16,141 bases of DNA. Source: Methanobrevibacter sp. Lineage in GTDB: Archaea; Methanobacteriota; Methanobacteria; Methanobacteriales; Methanobacteriaceae. Below, one piece after another: positions 7,005-14,068 of this stretch. Position numbers and translations under genes: made by a program. The notes beneath the pieces are model-generated. The model did not search any database and was not told the DNA's origin. It saw nothing but the letters and a program-made list of their open reading frames with translations. Where the stretch lies: NCBI GenBank assembly GCA_009777005.1, contig WRMT01000028.1:1-16141 (forward strand). The letters run 5' to 3'. Numbering within the stretch: the first letter of the stretch is position 1; each line of letters opens with the position of its first letter.

Positions 7005-8069
7005 ATGCCAAAAGTCTCGGTAATAATACCTATATATAATATAGAAGATTATTTAGGTGAATGTTTGCTAAGTATTATTAATCAAACATTAAATGATATA
7101 GAAATAATTTGCATTAATGATGGCTCTACAGACAATAGTTTATCAATATTAGAGAAATATGCAGAACAAGATAAAAGAATAAAAATAATTTCTCAAAGCA
7201 ATAAAGGTGCTGCTGTTGCAAGAAATGAAGGTATAAATATAGCTAAAGGAGAATGTTTATCAATATTGGATGGGGATGATTTTTATGATCTATTCATGCT
7301 TGAAAAAATGTATGAAAAGCTAAACAACACTAATTCAGACATTGTAATTTGTAAATCAAGACATTATGATATGAAGTCCGGTCGTTATTCTAATATTGGC
7401 TATGCAGTACGTGAAAGATTTATAAACAAAAAAGAAAAGGAAAAAAAAGTTTTCAATTATAAAGATGTTTCAGGACATATATTTGACTTTTGTGTAGGCT
7501 GGAGTTGGGATAAATTATATAAAAAATCCTTTGTACTGAATAATAATTTAAAATTTCAAGATTTAAGAAGTTCAAATGATCTTTTTTTTGTTTTTTCCTC
7601 AATTGTTAAAGCTAAAAGAATTTTCATAGTAGATGAAGTATTAGCAACACATAGGAGAAATGTCGACACATCCTTATCTAAAACAAGAGAAAATGATCCT
7701 TTATGTTTTTATGATGCTATTTCTGCTTTAAAAAGAGAGTTAGTTAATATGAATATTTTTAAAGGAAATGTTGAGAGGAGTTTTATTAACTGGAGCTTAC
7801 ATTTTTGTTTTTGGCACCTTGACTCAAATAAAGAGAGAGATATTATTTATGAAAACTTAACAAATAAGATTTTCAATGAATTAGAATTTTATAACTATCC
7901 TAAAGAATATTTTTATAATTTAAGAAATTATAAGAGATTAACGATTATGAAAAACCATTCAAGGATTGTTAAACTATTGGTTTTAAATGAATCATCAAAA
8001 CTTATTAAGTTATTTAAAAAAATAGCTAGTTTTTTGAAAAAAACACTTTCATATATAAAAAAGAAATGA
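7005..8069 (+). CDS. Family 2 glycosyltransferase
   Basis: GT2 enzyme of 354 residues starting MPKVSVIIPIYNIEDYL. Visible motifs are CINDGSTDNS at about 36-45, NKGAAVARNEGINIAKGE at about 66-83, and DGDD at 89-92 as the DxD metal site. RSSNDLFFVFSSI, after an LRF-type insertion, occupies the place of the catalytic-base motif. The C-terminus is Lys-rich (KLIKLFKKIASFLKK and a terminal KKK), likely an amphipathic membrane-contact helix, with no long coiled coil. The first 60 residues are very close to those of the gene at 10429, down to shared DNA runs such as GATATAGAAATAATTTGCAT. It therefore likely arose from the same duplication and diverged in the acceptor-binding half. It probably works in cell-surface glycan assembly; the specific sugar is not readable. 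Confidence 0.88.
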   Translation: MPKVSVIIPIYNIEDYLGECLLSIINQTLNDIEIICINDGSTDNSLSILEKYAEQDKRIKIISQSNKGAAVARNEGINIAKGECLSILDGDDFYDLFMLEKMYEKLNNTNSDIVICKSRHYDMKSGRYSNIGYAVRERFINKKEKEKKVFNYKDVSGHIFDFCVGWSWDKLYKKSFVLNNNLKFQDLRSSNDLFFVFSSIVKAKRIFIVDEVLATHRRNVDTSLSKTRENDPLCFYDAISALKRELVNMNIFKGNVERSFINWSLHFCFWHLDSNKERDIIYENLTNKIFNELEFYNYPKEYFYNLRNYKRLTIMKNHSRIVKLLVLNESSKLIKLFKKIASFLKKTLSYIKKK

Positions 8070-8616
8070 TAAAATGGGCATGTTAGATAATAATTACAAA
8101 ATGCCTTAAAAGATTTGAATCTAATATATTTTTCAGAATTTTCCGTGTTTTAAGTGTTTCTTGGTGATTTCAATCTTATCTCTTGGAAAAAAATTTCATA
8201 GAGCTTATTCAGTGATTAAATGAAAAAAAGATTCTATTAAATAGTTTTAAAATATATAAATACAATTCTTGTTAAAATATCAGAACCTAATATTAAATTA
8301 GCTTATTTAGTTCAATATTATCCAAATTCAAATCTAATCAATTTTTGCAAAAATATTTTTAGAAAAGTTTCTCATTCAGTGATTAGTTGCTCGAAATTAA
8401 AGAAAAATTATTTTAAAAATTTTTCACGCTTGTTTTTTTCATTAACATTCACTAAAACTTAGATAAACAGTTTTTAAAATATAATAATATTATATAAAAA
8501 AATATTTCATTAACTATAAATAGTATTTTATTTCATATACTTGTAAAATAAAGAGGATATTGTTCACATTTAACATAAATAACATTTATCCTAATATTCC
8601 AATTTAAAGTGATTTT
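8070..8616. other. Non-coding gap with one startless open frame
   Basis: No accepted gene. A + strand frame is open for 73 codons at 8241-8462 but has no ATG, GTG or TTG start near its 5' end and no ribosome site. Its reading (for example LAYLVQYYPNSNLINFC) is not recognised, so it could be a relic. ATTCAGTGATTA occurs twice (8207 and 8374). TATA-like strings near 8489-8498 and 8513-8523 could drive the ATP-grasp gene but are not distinctive. Confidence 0.5.
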
Positions 8617-9984
8617 ATGTTTTACATAATCCTAAAAGAGAAATTTAATATTAAAAAGGCTTACACGATTTATAATGCCTATAAAATAATAAAGTCTCAA
8701 AATTTTTTTGATGAGGAGTATTATTTAAAAAAATATCCTGAAGTTCAAGATTCAAAAATAAGTCCTCTGAATCATTATATTTATCATGGATATAAAGAAA
8801 AAAAGCAACCAAGTGAAAATTTTGATGGAAATTATTATTTAGAACGATACAAAGATGTTAAGAAAAGTTCCACTAATCCATTAATACATTATATTCTGCA
8901 TGGTCAAAAAGAAGGGAGATGCCCAAATAAAAAAACTGAAAATGAAAAATTTCAAAAATATTTATCTAAATTAGATAATATGGATAAAGAATCTCTCAAA
9001 CCTTTTTTGATTAAGTTTAGTAGAGAACTTAAAATATCTAAAGCTAATAATAGCTTAGATAGCTCTTTATTCCAACCACACCAATGGGAAACATTGCAAA
9101 ATATCCTCAAAGATTATAATGCTTTTTATATCAGGAATTATGTTCCAGAAGATAAATATCCTGAATTTTTAGAAGAATGGTATTTTAATAAAACTGGAAA
9201 AGAATTAGATCTTAAAAACCCTAAGACATTTAATGAAAAAATTCAATGGTTGAAGCTATTTGATAGCACTCCTATAAAAACTAAACTTAGTGATAAATAC
9301 TTAGTACGGGATTGGATTAAAGAAAAAATAGGAGATAAATACTTAATTCCTCTTTTAGGAGCTTACAATGATTTTGATGAGATAGAATTTAATAAATTAC
9401 CAGATAAATTCGTGATTAAAGCTAATCATGGAACTCAGATGAATATTATAGTGGAAAATAAAGAGGAATTAGATAAAAAACTTGCAAAAAATAAGATAGA
9501 TACTTGGCTAAACATGAATCAAGCGTTTATAGCTGGATTAGAACTTCATTATTCAGATATAAAACCAAAAATATTAATTGAAAAATATATTGCTAAAGAA
9601 GACCAGGCTCTTAAAGAATATAAAATATCCTGTTTTGATGGAAAACCTGGGGTTATTCGGGTTGAGTATGATAAACAGAATGATCATAGATTAAATATTT
9701 GTGATATAGACTATAATTTGTTACCTGTAAAAGTACATCCTATAAACAAGGTTATTCATAATTTTAAAGATGAAAAACCTAAAACATTTGATAAAATGTT
9801 AGAATTAGCTAAAATTTTATCTGAAGGCTTTTGCTATGTAAGGGTTGATTTTTATAGTGTAGATGATAAAATATACTTTGGAGAGATGACTTTTACGCCA
9901 GGAAGTGGAACTACTGTTATTTCACCAGAGGAATTCCATAGAAAATTAGGGGATTTAATAAAGCTACCAAATTCGACTGATTAA
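8617..9984 (+). CDS. TupA-like ATP-grasp ligase with N-terminal tandem PL.HY repeats
   Basis: 455 residues. Residues about 31-68 and 69-105 are two copies of a 38-residue repeat (FDEEYYL..., SPLNHYIYHGYKE; FDGNYYL..., NPLIHYILHGQKEGR). Residues about 185-450 match the TupA-like ATP-grasp family, named after a teichuronopeptide biosynthesis protein: NPKTFNEKIQWLKLFD, LSDKYLVRDWI, DKFVIKANHG with Lys268 for ATP, ILIEKYI with Glu322, YVRVDFY with Asp411, GEMTFTPGSG with Glu423, and PEEFHRKLGDLIKLP. ATP-grasp enzymes join a carboxylate to an amine through an acyl phosphate, so this protein may attach an amino acid or peptide to the glycan made by the neighbouring transferases. That role is inference. 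The ribosome site is modest (AGTGAT at 8608-8613). The N-terminal module is shared with the next gene. Confidence 0.85.
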   Translation: MFYIILKEKFNIKKAYTIYNAYKIIKSQNFFDEEYYLKKYPEVQDSKISPLNHYIYHGYKEKKQPSENFDGNYYLERYKDVKKSSTNPLIHYILHGQKEGRCPNKKTENEKFQKYLSKLDNMDKESLKPFLIKFSRELKISKANNSLDSSLFQPHQWETLQNILKDYNAFYIRNYVPEDKYPEFLEEWYFNKTGKELDLKNPKTFNEKIQWLKLFDSTPIKTKLSDKYLVRDWIKEKIGDKYLIPLLGAYNDFDEIEFNKLPDKFVIKANHGTQMNIIVENKEELDKKLAKNKIDTWLNMNQAFIAGLELHYSDIKPKILIEKYIAKEDQALKEYKISCFDGKPGVIRVEYDKQNDHRLNICDIDYNLLPVKVHPINKVIHNFKDEKPKTFDKMLELAKILSEGFCYVRVDFYSVDDKIYFGEMTFTPGSGTTVISPEEFHRKLGDLIKLPNSTD

Positions 9985-10060
9985 AATAAAAAGTGCTTAT
10001 GCATATTTATTAGTATTATAGAATGTGTCAAAATTTTACTCTTAAAAAAAACATTTTACA

Positions 10061-10319
10061 GGATATATTTCTTATTTGGGATATAAATTTCTTGTTTAGG
10101 ATATAGGATTCCTGTTTAAGATTTGTATTTCTTATTTGGGATATAAATTTCTTGTTTAGGATATTGATTTTCCTGTTTAAGATTTGTATTTCTTATTTGG
10201 GATATAGATTTTCTATTTAGGATATAAATTTCCTATTTAGGATTTGTATTTCTTACTTAGGATATAAATTTCTTATTTGGGATATAAATTTATCAATTAT
10301 AATATATATTTCTTATTAG
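10061..10319. repeat. 20-bp minisatellite, about 13 copies, with a 60-bp higher-order period
   Basis: Consensus GGATATAAATTTCTTATTTR. Units begin near 10061, 10079, 10099, 10119, 10139, 10159, 10180, 10200, 10220, 10240, 10260, 10280 and 10300; the first has 18 bp and the one at 10159 has 21. Units recur in threes: a GGATATAAATTT type, a more variable GGATAT(A/T)G type, and an (A/G)GATTTGTATTTCTTA type, giving 60-61-bp blocks at 10079-10138, 10139-10199 and 10200-10259. The last two units are degenerate. The array fills most of the gap between the ATP-grasp gene and the next glycosyltransferase and ends about 110 bp before the latter. There are no spacers, so it is not CRISPR. Confidence 0.93.
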
Positions 10320-10416
10320 AACTGTTTTTTGTTGAAAAGATTTGATAAGAGAAAAAATTTTAACCCCATCAATATTATATTCCTTTAGAATATAAATTAT
10401 TAAGGTTTTAAATGTT

Positions 10417-10422
10417 AAGGTG
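10417..10422 (+). promoter_or_regulatory. Ribosome binding site that fixes the start at 10429
   Basis: AAGGTG ends six bases before ATG 10429. The upstream in-frame GTG at 10420 overlaps this element and so is unlikely to be the start. Choosing 10429 gives MPKVSIVIPVYN, matching the gene at 7005. Confidence 0.8.
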
Positions 10423-10428
10423 TTGTGG

Positions 10429-11814
10429 ATGCCGAAAGTATCAATTGTAATACCCGTGTATAATGTAGAAGAATATCTGAGGACGTGTTTGGATAGTGTT
10501 GTTAATCAAACATTGGAGGATATAGAAATAATTTGCATTAACGATGGTTCTACAGATAATAGCTTGTCAATTTTAGAAGAATTTGCTAAAAAAGACAATA
10601 GAATAAAATTGATTTCAAAACCAAACTCTGGCTACGGCCATACTATGAATTTGGGAATAAAAGAGTCTCAAGGAGAGTATATTGGTATAGTTGAGCCTGA
10701 TGATTATGTTTCATTAGAAATGTATGAAACTCTTTATAAAAGTGCTTTAAAACATGATGTTGACTTTATAAAAGCAGATTTTTGCAGATTTGAAGGAGAA
10801 GGAGAAACAATTAAATTTTCATACAATCATCTTTCAACTGATGATAGCTATTATAATCGATTAATCGATCCACAAAATGACACTAAACCTTTTAATTTCA
10901 CAATGAATACTTGGTCTGGGATTTATAAGAGAAACTTCATTGAAAAACATAAAATTTGCCATAATGAATCTCCTGGTGCTTCTTTTCAAGATAATGGATT
11001 TTGGTTTCAAACATTTTCTTTAGCTACAAAGATTTATTTTTTGAATAAACCATTTTATTTAAAAAGGAAAGATAATCCTAATTCCTCTGTAATGAGTAAA
11101 GAAAAAGTTTTTGTAGTGTGTGATGAATATGAATTCATAAGAAAATTTTTAGACAATAATCCCATAATCCGGGAAAATACAGGACTTAAAAATGAATTAA
11201 TAGCTATTTATCAAAGTAAAAGATTCAATAATTATTTATTTAGTTTGAGGAGGATTGATGAGAAATTTAGAAAAGTGTTTTTGAAAAGGTTTCATGAAGA
11301 CTATGTTTTAGCAGAAAATAGTCAAGAGCTAAATAAACATTTTTTCAGTGAAAAAAATTGGTATTTTTTACAGCTAATAATCAATGATTCTGATAGGTTT
11401 TATAAAGAATATTTCAATATTCCCTCTATTTTTAAAAAAACAAAGTTAAATTCTCTTTTAAATTTTTTATATGTAGTTAAAAAATCAAAAGGAAATCTTA
11501 AAAGGATATACAATTTTTTAAAAGCTTTTAGAATGATTAAAAAATTGAATCTATTTGATGAAGAACAGTATATAAAAAAAAACTATAGGTTAAATTTGTC
11601 TAGTATAAGTCCTCTTAACCATTACATATTCCATGGATTTAAAGAAAATAAAATGCCTAGTGATGAATTTGATGGAAATTATTATTTAAAAGTAAATGAG
11701 GATGTTAGAAAAACTAAACAAAATCCATTGGTACATTATGTGCTGTATGGAAAAAAAGAAGGCAGGTCTCCAAATAGATTCAGTACCTCTAAAACCACCG
11801 ATAACGACTTATAA
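10429..11814 (+). CDS. Family 2 glycosyltransferase with C-terminal tandem PL.HY repeats
   Basis: 461 residues from ATG 10429. The GT-A domain has VSIVIPVYNVEEYL, CINDGSTDNS (about 36-45) and EPDDYV (89-94), in which the first acid of the usual D-x-D is Glu. SGYGHTMNLGI (67-77) replaces the common GAA.ARN motif, a variant seen in a distinct GT2 subgroup. SFQDNGFWFQTF (185-196) stands at the catalytic-base position. After about residue 355 the sequence becomes the module found at the N-terminus of the ATP-grasp protein: a helical lead (NLKRIYNFLKAFRMIKKLN), then repeats at about 376-413 (FDEEQYI..SPLNHYIFHGFKE) and 414-449 (FDGNYYL..NPLVHYVLYGKKEGR). Probably a cytoplasmic surface-glycan transferase; the module may dock it to a partner or acceptor. 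Confidence 0.88.
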   Translation: MPKVSIVIPVYNVEEYLRTCLDSVVNQTLEDIEIICINDGSTDNSLSILEEFAKKDNRIKLISKPNSGYGHTMNLGIKESQGEYIGIVEPDDYVSLEMYETLYKSALKHDVDFIKADFCRFEGEGETIKFSYNHLSTDDSYYNRLIDPQNDTKPFNFTMNTWSGIYKRNFIEKHKICHNESPGASFQDNGFWFQTFSLATKIYFLNKPFYLKRKDNPNSSVMSKEKVFVVCDEYEFIRKFLDNNPIIRENTGLKNELIAIYQSKRFNNYLFSLRRIDEKFRKVFLKRFHEDYVLAENSQELNKHFFSEKNWYFLQLIINDSDRFYKEYFNIPSIFKKTKLNSLLNFLYVVKKSKGNLKRIYNFLKAFRMIKKLNLFDEEQYIKKNYRLNLSSISPLNHYIFHGFKENKMPSDEFDGNYYLKVNEDVRKTKQNPLVHYVLYGKKEGRSPNRFSTSKTTDNDL

Positions 11815-12349
11815 ATTAATAATCACATTTTAACAAGTTATGATTATATTATTTTCATGATAAAATAAGTTAATCAAACCCTTAATTTTTTTAAAATCGG
11901 ATATTTGGTTTATTAATTGATACTTAGTTTAATAGTAAATAAAATCAAAGTAGAAGTACCCGTAATTCAAAATTTTAGAAAAGTTAATAAAATTTGTTTC
12001 CTTATAAATTCTTTAAATAAATTATAAAAATTAATATTATTTCACTTGAAAAAGAAGGTTTTTCTTTATTTGAAAAATTTTTTTATTTTTTTTAAAGGTT
12101 AAAAATGAAGGTTTTTCTTTATTTTAAAAAAAATAACATAAATTAAAACTATAAATAATACTTCAAAAAATATAGAAATTTTAAATTAAAATTAAATAAT
12201 ATAATGATTTTATTAAACCTATTTATAAAATATTATTTTATTATTTACTATTTAAAGAAATTATATGACGATAAATTTATTAAAAATATTAAAAAAAAAA
12301 TGACTAATGACCTCTTCCAAAGCATTATTTTTTTATAGTTGGATTTATT
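11815..12349. other. Non-coding gap with an 18-bp direct repeat
   Basis: No gene seen; the 99-codon minus-strand frame at 12248-12547 is antisense to the next gene and implausible. GAAGGTTTTTCTTTATTT occurs at 12054-12071 and again at 12107-12124, 53 bp apart. ATTTATAAAATATT near 12221 is a possible TATA element for the gene at 12350. Otherwise the stretch is featureless AT-rich sequence. Confidence 0.55.
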
Positions 12350-13435
12350 ATGAATTATAAAGTTAGTATTGTTGTTCCTGTTTTTAATGTTGAAAATTAT
12401 ATAGAAGCTGCTTTTGAGTCTATTAAAAATCAAACTATTGGTTTTAATAATCTTGAAGTAATAATGGTCAATGATTGTTCTAGTGATAAAAGTGGGAAAA
12501 TCATTGATAAGTATGCTCGTGAGTATGATAATTGTATAGCTATTCATTTAAAAGAAAATAGTGGTGCAGCAGGACGCCCAAGGAATGTAGCTATTGAAAA
12601 TGCTAGCTCTGACTATATCATGTTTTTAGATCCTGATGACTATTATGAAAATAATGCTTGCAAAACATTATATGATGAAATAGTAAAAGGATATAAGGAT
12701 ATAGTTTTTGGGAACATCTTCAGAAAAAAAGGAAATAACACGATTAAATTAGACTTACATTGGTTTGAAGGGATAACAGATGTTGAAAAAATTGATGATA
12801 ATATAAATATGTTGTTTTTACCTCCCTCTCTATCTGCAAAAATCATTAAAAGAAAATTTTTAATAAAAAATGATATTAAATTTCTTGAGGGTGTTCCAGG
12901 TCAAGATTCTGTATTTATTGTGGAAACTTTATTTAATGCAAATGGGATAAAGTTTTTAAAGGATAAATATATTTATACTTATGTTTTTAGGGATGATTCT
13001 ATAACAAATAATCTTACTTTGAAATACTTTAAGGGAGCTATGTTTTCATTAAAAGAAAGGTATTATTTATATGAAAAATATGGGAATGAAAAATATTTTA
13101 GGATTCATTCTAGTAATTTTTTAAATTTTTTCTTACCCAAAATTTTAGCTAGTGATTTTGATTCAGAAGATGAAATTAAAGAAATTTTAGAATATACTGG
13201 GTGGTTTATTAGTAAATGTGTAGAAATTGGTTCAAAACCAAGTTCTAATCTCCTTCTTCTATTATTCAACTTAATGGTAGAAAAGGATATAGAAAATATT
13301 CTTCTATACAAAAAGGTTTTTAATCAGGATATTAAAGGGTCTATTGAAAATATAGCTATGTTACAATCAATTAAAGGTTGGATTTCATATAAACAGTTAA
13401 ATATATTAAAAAGATTCAAAAAAAGATTTTTTTAA
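12350..13435 (+). CDS. Family 2 glycosyltransferase, divergent subgroup
   Basis: GT2 enzyme of 361 residues. VSIVVPVFNVENYIEAAFES opens the fold, VNDCSSDKSG (about 40-49) replaces the DDGSTDNS seen in the neighbours, NSGAAGRPRNVAIENA lies at about 70-85, and DPDD at 94-97 is the DxD site. PGQDSVFIVETLFNA, near residue 183, is the catalytic-base region. This pattern (NQTIGFNNLEVIMVNDCSSD and GRPRN) resembles transferases associated with teichoic-acid-like or poly(glycerol phosphate) polymers, so its acceptor may differ from those of the four upstream enzymes. It has no coiled coil and no PL.HY module, and ends in a basic tail (KRFKKRFF). The ribosome site is weak (GTTGGAT). It likely came from another source rather than the local duplications. 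Confidence 0.87.
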   Translation: MNYKVSIVVPVFNVENYIEAAFESIKNQTIGFNNLEVIMVNDCSSDKSGKIIDKYAREYDNCIAIHLKENSGAAGRPRNVAIENASSDYIMFLDPDDYYENNACKTLYDEIVKGYKDIVFGNIFRKKGNNTIKLDLHWFEGITDVEKIDDNINMLFLPPSLSAKIIKRKFLIKNDIKFLEGVPGQDSVFIVETLFNANGIKFLKDKYIYTYVFRDDSITNNLTLKYFKGAMFSLKERYYLYEKYGNEKYFRIHSSNFLNFFLPKILASDFDSEDEIKEILEYTGWFISKCVEIGSKPSSNLLLLLFNLMVEKDIENILLYKKVFNQDIKGSIENIAMLQSIKGWISYKQLNILKRFKKRFF

Positions 13436-13887
13436 TCATAGTCTTTTCGTTAAAATAAAAACTATACAAAAAAATCAAATAATATCCTTAAAATTTTATC
13501 TAAATAGGTTTTTGAGATATCTTAAGTTACTTGGGTAGTTTTTTGTGATTATCATTTTTTTTTAGAAACTTTTCCAATGGCATGTTTTTTAAAAATAAAT
13601 TGAGTTTTAAAAACTTTTTTTTTTAACATTAAAAATCTTCTGCATAATTATTTTGTTCAACCAATTTATAAATAAAAATTAAAAATTTTTTAAAAAAAAT
13701 CAAATATACTACATTTTGTTCAAATATAAATTGAATTTTTTAATTTTGTTCATTAAAATAGAATTGTGTTACGACCGCATTAAATGATATCTTTTTTTAA
13801 CATTAGATGATATAACTTAATAAAAAATTTCAATATATTTCATGAAAATTTTTAAAAAAAATCTAATCTTGAAAAAAAGGAATTAAA
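13436..13887. other. Non-coding gap before the decayed module
   Basis: I see no gene, array or convincing terminator. The sequence is almost entirely A and T with many homopolymer runs. It may hold a promoter for the frames downstream, but nothing stands out. Confidence 0.5.
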
Positions 13888-14068
13888 TTTTTTATCATAC
13901 AGTTATTCCTGGGTTTTTCTAAAGGTAAAAATCCAAGAAAAGATTGTGATAAAAAGTTTTTTTCTTAATAAATATAATAATATTTATAATAATCTTAAAT
14001 CTTCTGGTTTAAATCCATTAATTCATATTTTTATCAATGGTATTTTTGAAGGAGGTATAAAGATATGA
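13888..14068 (+). pseudogene. Frameshifted PL.HY repeat module directly upstream of the two-domain glycosyltransferase
   Basis: One + strand frame (13888-13965) reads LGFSKGKNPRKDCDKKFF and then stops. A second frame (13961-14068) reads FFLNKYNNIYNNLKSSGLNP and then LIHIFINGIFEGG before a TGA. Joined at the seven-T run 13957-13963 by dropping one T, they give a GF.K..NP..DCDKKFFLNKY sequence. This aligns with GFKENKMP..EFDGNYYL and NPLVHYVLYGKKEGR of the gene at 10429. The start of the first repeat needs a further frame change near 13894-13918, where DNA similarity to CATTACATATTCCATGGATT is still visible. So it is decayed, not one sequencing slip. Its TGA overlaps the ATG of the next gene (ATGA, 14065-14068), suggesting it was once the N-terminus of that protein. 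Confidence 0.7.
14051..14056 (+). promoter_or_regulatory. Strong ribosome binding site for the gene at 14065
   Basis: GGAGGT lies eight bases before ATG 14065, the best Shine-Dalgarno sequence in the window. The same six bases are the two Gly codons of the EGG end of the decayed PL.HY module, so a relic coding sequence appears to have supplied the initiation site. Confidence 0.8.

Noticed and set aside
8241..8462. 73-codon open frame in the gap before the ATP-grasp gene
   Set aside because: No ATG, GTG or TTG near its start, no ribosome site, and no recognisable family.
10061..10319. CRISPR array or origin iterons
   Set aside because: There are no spacers between the 20-bp units, so it is not CRISPR. 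Iterons would be expected near a replication initiator gene, and none is present.
12248..12547. 99-codon minus-strand frame
   Set aside because: Overlaps the start of the glycosyltransferase at 12350 in antisense and is low-complexity Ile/Asn/Phe sequence; a shadow frame.
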